Shown here one piece after another: positions 16,271 to 19,392 of a stretch of 19,392 bases of DNA; position 1 is the first letter of the stretch, and each line of letters opens with the position of its first letter. This DNA comes from Baffinella frigidus (taxonomy: Eukaryota; Cryptophyceae; Cryptomonadales; Baffinellaceae), in contig MU646812.1 in the NCBI GenBank assembly GCA_026770585.1, positions 105,739 to 125,130 of the forward strand, given 5' to 3'. A program made the position numbers and the translations under genes. The notes under the pieces were generated by a model. That model was not told the DNA's origin, did not search any database, and saw only the letters and a list, made by a program, of their open reading frames with translations.

Positions 16271-16349
16271 GCGTAGGGTGTAGGGTGTAGGGTGTAGGGT
16301 GTAGGGTGTAGGGTGTAGGGTGTAGGGTGTGGTGTGTAGGGTGTGGTGC
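16271..16349. repeat. GGGTGTA heptamer array
   Basis: About eight copies of GTGTAGG, then GTGGTGTGTAGGGTGTGG. This 7-mer differs from the plant-type TTTAGGG and lies on the opposite strand sense to the CCCTAAA arrays. A few units also occur at 10788-10805. Confidence 0.93.
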
Positions 16350-16438
16350 AGACCGAGTCCGAGGGTCGCGTGCGATACTGCCTCAACAAGTAGCCGTGAG
16401 CTTGCGTGGGGCGAATGCGGGTTGGGGGGGGGGGGGTA

Positions 16439-16542
16439 TATCCCTCAAGTGACAATAGGGTGAATATTCACCCTAACTCGCCCTAGGCAGGTCCTAGGGC
16501 CCTACCGTAGGGCGTATGCGCCTACTGGCCACTTAAGGGATA
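16439..16542. mobile_element. MITE family D, copy 2
   Basis: TATCCCTCAAGTGAC at the left and GGCCACTTAAGGGATA at the right. The interior CCCTAACTCGCCCTAGGCAG and GTCCTAGGGCCCTACCGTAG matches the element at 18470 almost exactly. Confidence 0.88.
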
Positions 16543-16570
16543 CGAGGGTGGGAGAAAACGCCCCACGCTC

Positions 16571-16675
16571 TATCCATTAAGTGGCCAGTGGCCAATACGC
16601 TCCTACCGTAGGGCATGCGTAGGAGCCTAGGACCTGAGGAGGGTCAAATATGACCACCTGGCCACTTAAGGGATA
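16571..16675. mobile_element. MITE family D, copy 3
   Basis: TATCCATTAAGTGGCCAGTG at the left and GGCCACTTAAGGGATA at the right; the interior TCCTACCGTAGGGCATGCG is inverted relative to copy 2. It lies 28 nt from copy 2. Confidence 0.88.
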
Positions 16676-16886
16676 CACACCTTTTGGCATTGGTTGATGA
16701 CACGATGCACCCCCTACCTGTAAGATGACACAGTGTTTTCGAACCGTTGCGATATCATACGAACCTAAGCTACCGCTAGCGGTGGATCTAGTTTGAGAAA
16801 GCGGTTGGAAGATAGGGTTGCATGTTTGCTGTCCTGTATTAACACCCAAGTAAGATGTCCCATTTTTATCTGTTGAGACTGGAGAA

Positions 16887-16923
<37 letters not shown>

Positions 16924-16995
16924 GAAAGAGATAGAGGGGTCATCTTTATCTGGGGTGATTGGGTCGGAGTTCCCACCTCTGTTGGAGTTCCCCAA
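16676..16995. other. Intergenic, with GA microsatellite; no gene seen
   Basis: The only notable content is the GA repeat at about 16889-16922 and a small dyad GCTACCGCTAGCGGTGG at 16769. I see no conserved coding frame. Confidence 0.7.
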
Positions 16996-17151
16996 CCACA
17001 CGAGGACGCTAGAGTGGCCTATTTAAAACCGATGGTTTTTACAAATGGGCATTTGTGTAGTAACTTCGTGAGGTTGGTCACGTAACTCTGCAAAAATTGC
17101 ACAGTCACGAGGTTGGTTACGTCATCCTGGTACAAATATTTACAACCCCAC
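16996..17151 (+). repeat. Dispersed repeat J, copy 2
   Basis: The same order of blocks as 10900-11075. GAGGTTGGTCACGTAACTC is partly doubled inside this copy (17069 and 17109). Confidence 0.8.
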
Positions 17152-17292
17152 GGAATCAACGACGTTGCATGCGCCTTATCGGACCACTTCAGATGCCACT
17201 CTGGATGCAAGAAACCTAGAATAGATGTACTAAACATTTTTGATTTTCAGGAGCGCAGCCGCGATCTCCCCTCTCAGATTGCTGTAGAGCTA

Positions 17293-17505
17293 TTCCGGTA
17301 GAACTTGTCAGCTTTTCGACTTCGAGACTTCGAGACTTCGAGACTTCATTCGTACCATGAGATTCGAAACGGTGCGTTTTTAAACGTTTTACGACCTTTA
17401 TAACCTTTTTGAAGTCTGGAATCTTGAAATCTCGAAGTCTAGAATCTTGAATTTTGAAGTCTGGAATCTCGAAATCTCGAGGAAAGCGGACAAGTTCTAC
17501 CGGAA
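17293..17505. mobile_element. 213-bp element with 17-bp terminal inverted repeats
   Basis: TTCCGGTAGAACTTGTC at the left is the exact reverse complement of GACAAGTTCTACCGGAA at the right. The interior is made of GACTTCGAGACTTCGAGAC tandem units on one side and inverted TCTGGAATCTTGAAATCTCG units on the other, forming a long imperfect hairpin. Confidence 0.88.
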
Positions 17506-17522
17506 TGGCAGAATTGAGAGAC

Positions 17523-17740
17523 TTTTCACGTGAAGAGTCACTCCTACTAGTGAAGAGTCACTCCTGGTTGGCTAATCCCTGGCTACAGTCCTTACTCGAA
17601 GAGAAGGTCACACAATAGAAGGTCACACACTGGTTACTCGGATGTGGACCTTAACCATTTAAGGTCTGCACACGGACTTGTTTTCTGTGGACCTTAATTA
17701 TTTGATGTCCGCACACACTTTTTTTGCGGACCTTAATACA
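17523..17740. repeat. Cluster of short tandem and inverted repeats
   Basis: GTGAAGAGTCACTCCT occurs twice (17531 and 17551), AGAAGGTCACACA twice (17602 and 17617), and GTGGACCTTAA with TTAAGGTCTGCAC forms small dyads that recur to 17735. No gene was found. Confidence 0.75.
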
Positions 17741-17952
17741 GCGGGGAAAATTTGCCCGACATCGCTTACCCCCCCGGAGAATGGAGCTGGTGAATTTTCG
17801 GGTCGAAAAACAAATGTCAATGTTTCCCAGGAAAAACTGGGTTCCCGAGTGGTGCAAGTTGAAAATTGCAACTACAGTGTACATGTACATGTAAACCCCC
17901 AAAGTGAAAAATCAAAAACAATGCAGAACCGCCATTGAAATAGACACCGCCC
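17741..17952. other. Intergenic; no gene seen
   Basis: An 86-codon open frame (17678-17938, plus strand) covers this stretch and the repeats before it, but it matches no family I know. GTGTACATGTACATGTA at 17878 is a short dyad. Confidence 0.6.
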
Positions 17953-18015
17953 ATCCCTTAAGTGGCGATGCGGTCAAGTTTGACCGCAACGAGGTCCTGC
18001 GCAAGTCCTAGGGAA
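17953..18015 (+). mobile_element. MITE family D, left-end fragment
   Basis: ATCCCTTAAGTGGCGATGCG, a GGTCAAGTTTGACC dyad and GAGGTCCTGCGCAAGTCCTAG match the inverted left portion of family D. The other end is missing. Confidence 0.65.
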
Positions 18016-18252
18016 GTATATGAGGATAGCAAACATGATCCAGGAGCCGCGTACGAAAGCTCGCCCCCCTGCAACCTCACTGGCAAGCCCAAAATAAAAC
18101 AACTTAACTGAAGTTGACAAATTCAAGGGTTCCACAAATCCAAGGGCTCCAATTCCCGATTTTTGCAACACTGCGTTTTAGCTGTCAATCAACTCGGCCC
18201 TGGACCCGAAATAACTCTTCATCGGAGCATTTCTGGCATTGCTGGCACAAGC

Positions 18253-18391
18253 TACAGGTGTACCTCGCTCATAAGAAACTGCCCCCCTTCCCCAGGACCA
18301 CCATACATGTAGGGCCCTAGCTGGGCATGGGCCTACTGTACTGTAGTGTCCTCGGGGGGGGGGCGATTTCTTATGAGTGAGGTTCCCCTGA
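18253..18391. mobile_element. MITE family C, complete copy 2
   Basis: TACAGGTGTACCTCGCTCAT with AAGAAACTGCCCCCC pairs with GGGGGGCGATTTCTTATGAG and TGAGGTTCCCCTG. The interior GGCCTACTGTACTGTAG has a doubled core. Confidence 0.88.
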
Positions 18392-18419
18392 ACGCCCCGT
18401 TGGGAGGCAGGTGAGCGTC

Positions 18420-18600
18420 TGGGGATACAACCCCGTGTAAAGTCACTCCGGTCATCCTACACGGGGTTGTATCCCTTAAGTGACCAACGGGCGAATAATC
18501 GCCCTAACTCGCCCTAGGCAGGTCCTAGGGCCCTACTGTAGGGCGTATGGGCCTGCTGGTCACTTAAGGGATAGTCGTCCTACACGGTGTTGTATCCCCA
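18420..18600. repeat. Nested arrangement of GGGGATACAACCCCGTGTA repeats around a family D element
   Basis: GGGGATACAACCCCGTGTA (18420-18438) is the inverse of TACACGGGGTTGTATCC (18458-18474), and GTCGTCCTACACGGTGTTG with TATCCCC repeats it directly after the element (18574-18600). Related sequence (ATCCTACACGGGACTGCATC) is at 19102. Confidence 0.8.
18470..18573. mobile_element. MITE family D, copy 5
   Basis: TATCCCTTAAGTGACCA at the left and TGGTCACTTAAGGGATA at the right, perfect over 17 nt. It is flanked by a direct duplication of about 25 nt (ATCCTACACGGGGTTGTATC and GTCCTACACGGTGTTGTATC), longer than a normal target duplication. Confidence 0.9.
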
Positions 18601-18675
18601 GAGAGCGAGGCGTGCGGCAGGCTTGTGGGTTGGTGTGGGTTGGATCCATGCAGGGGTTGCTCCCGAATCCTTCAG

Positions 18676-18752
18676 ATCCTTTAGGTTATTTTAACTCCCA
18701 CCATAGGCGGACACCGGAACTTGTTCTGTAGAAACGCCATGCTTCCTTTCGT
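18676..18752 (+). repeat. Repeat U, copy 2
   Basis: CCTTTAGGTTATTTTAACTC, ATAGGCGGACACCGGAACTT, GTTCTGTAGAAACG and CATGCTTCCTTTCG. This is the forward version of 15360-15435. Confidence 0.82.
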
Positions 18753-18844
18753 ATGGATAGCCCGGATGCCCTTGTGTGTGAATAGTGTTGTTTATTTCCC
18801 GCGTGGGGAATATCTACATCTGATACATCCCGCTCAACCCACTC

Positions 18845-18966
18845 TACAGGGGTACCTCGCTCATAAGAAACTGCCCCCCCCCAGGACCCTACAGTAGGCC
18901 TATGCCTAGGGCCCTATGGTGGTCCTATGGGGGGGGGCGATTTCTTATGAGCGAGGTACTCCTGTA
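18845..18966. mobile_element. MITE family C, complete copy 3
   Basis: TACAGGGGTACCTCGCTCAT with AAGAAACTGCCCCCC pairs with GGGGGGCGATTTCTTATGAG and CGAGGTACTCCTGTA. The interior ACCCTACAGTAGGCCTATGC matches copy 1. Confidence 0.92.
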
Positions 18967-19022
18967 CTCCGGGCCTCTCACCCCGAGGCGGGCCCGTCCC
19001 GGTCTGGTGATACAGTCCCGTA

Positions 19023-19127
19023 AAGTCCTTTAGGTCCTGTAGGTTCTTCAAGCTCCCAACATAGGCGCACACCGGAACTTGTCCTGCCAAGTCACTCCGG
19101 CCATCCTACACGGGACTGCATCTCCAG
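19023..19127 (+). repeat. Repeat U, copy 3, with ACACGGGACTGCATC tail
   Basis: CCTTTAGGTCCTGTAGGTTC, AACATAGGCGCACACCGGAA and CTTGTCCTG match copy 2. It is bounded by GATACAGTCCCGTAAAGTC on one side and ATCCTACACGGGACTGCATC on the other, an inverted pair like that at 18420-18474. Confidence 0.78.
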
Positions 19128-19306
19128 GCGCCAGACCTAGGACTGCGTCTTCACAGCCTAAGTGCAAACCACGCGACCCCCCCAGACTCGTAGATAGGGG
19201 GGGGGGAGGGGGGCTTAATTTTGTTCACGCACGACTGCGGACGAGCGAGGAGTCGAGCTGGGAGGAAGCAGGGGGGGGGTAGGCCTTAACAGCACCCCAA
19301 GAGGAG

Positions 19307-19313
19307 AAAGAGA

Positions 19314-19357
<44 letters not shown>

Positions 19358-19392
19358 GAGATCAGAAGGAGAGAGAGAGAGAGAGGGGGGGG
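19307..19392. repeat. GA microsatellite at the window end
   Basis: (GA)n with GGGG interruptions runs to the last base, so its full length is unknown. It is preceded by G-runs at 19196-19212 and 19271-19279. Nothing else is recognisable in 19128-19306. Confidence 0.95.

Larger units (their letters stand above)
15635..16393 (+). repeat. Scattered CAAGTAG exon-end remnants
   Basis: Short pieces resembling the end of exon 14 occur at 15641 (TTCAAGTAGA), 15988 (GGGCAAGTAGAC), 16061 (AACAAGTAGAC) and 16382 (CTCAACAAGTAG). The last follows CAG|ACCGAGTCCGAGGG and reads in frame to the stop as a diverged tail. The individual pieces are too short to be certain. Confidence 0.45.

Noticed and set aside
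16056-16290. Ser/Leu-rich small proteins over the CT tract
   Set aside because: A microsatellite translated in several frames; no start context or conservation is visible.
17113-17301. Possible exon of another gene (KKPRIDVLNIF region)
   Set aside because: The composition looks protein-like, but I recognise no family, no matching neighbouring exon is visible and part overlaps dispersed repeat J.
1-19392. tRNA, rRNA or bacterial operon features
   Set aside because: I looked for tRNA-like cloverleaves, conserved rRNA blocks and ribosome-binding sites before starts, and saw none that stand up.

Overview
The window is nuclear DNA from a eukaryote, most likely a microalga with a complex (secondary, red-lineage) plastid. 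Three things point there. One gene is split into about 14 short exons with 13 GT-AG introns. Its product starts with a signal peptide followed at once by a Phe-containing, Ser/Ala/Arg-rich stretch (SSAA|FSAPGAF), the bipartite plastid-targeting layout of stramenopiles, cryptophytes and haptophytes. Plant-type CCCTAAA repeats are abundant. The lineage cannot be fixed from this window. I see no bacterial-type genes, tRNA, rRNA or CRISPR array.

The only gene I can support is a fructosamine-3-kinase (ketosamine kinase) on the + strand, from ATG 3637 to TAG 15267. Following conserved FN3K blocks and matching intron phases gives 14 exons, 1029 nt in total (342 codons plus stop), with every junction in frame. 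The diagnostic motifs are all present: a Gly-rich loop (GGSGWAS), the Lys motif (FFVKTA), YIIMEYLSLGG, GKFGFPVPNTIGGTPQPN, the catalytic LHGDLWSGN, and FDPASYYGHHEAEWGMSW. The protein probably repairs early glycation products (ketosamines) inside the plastid.

Layout: 1-2890 is repeat-rich intergenic DNA (tandem units, foldback elements, palindromes). 2891-3636 is the presumed promoter and 5' leader. 3637-15267 is the gene, about 11 kb of which is intron. 15268-19392 is intergenic DNA crowded with short terminal-inverted-repeat elements, ending in a GA tract.

The most unusual feature is how the introns are built. Most large introns carry partial copies of the neighbouring exons. Copies upstream of an exon hold its acceptor and 5' part; copies downstream hold its 3' part and usually its donor. 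Some are fused to each other at short identities (exon 7 start to exon 6 donor; exon 8 acceptor to exon 7 end). This is what repeated tandem duplication of an intron with breakpoints in its flanking exons would leave, since splicing can skip the duplicated inner edges. Introns 4 and 9 consist almost entirely of degenerate CCCTAAA/CCCTGAA telomere-like repeats, and each of the three terminal-exon copies is preceded by such a tract. Several MITE-like families also sit in the introns. For three insertions the occupied and unoccupied versions are both present in this window or can be inferred, which gives their target-site behaviour.
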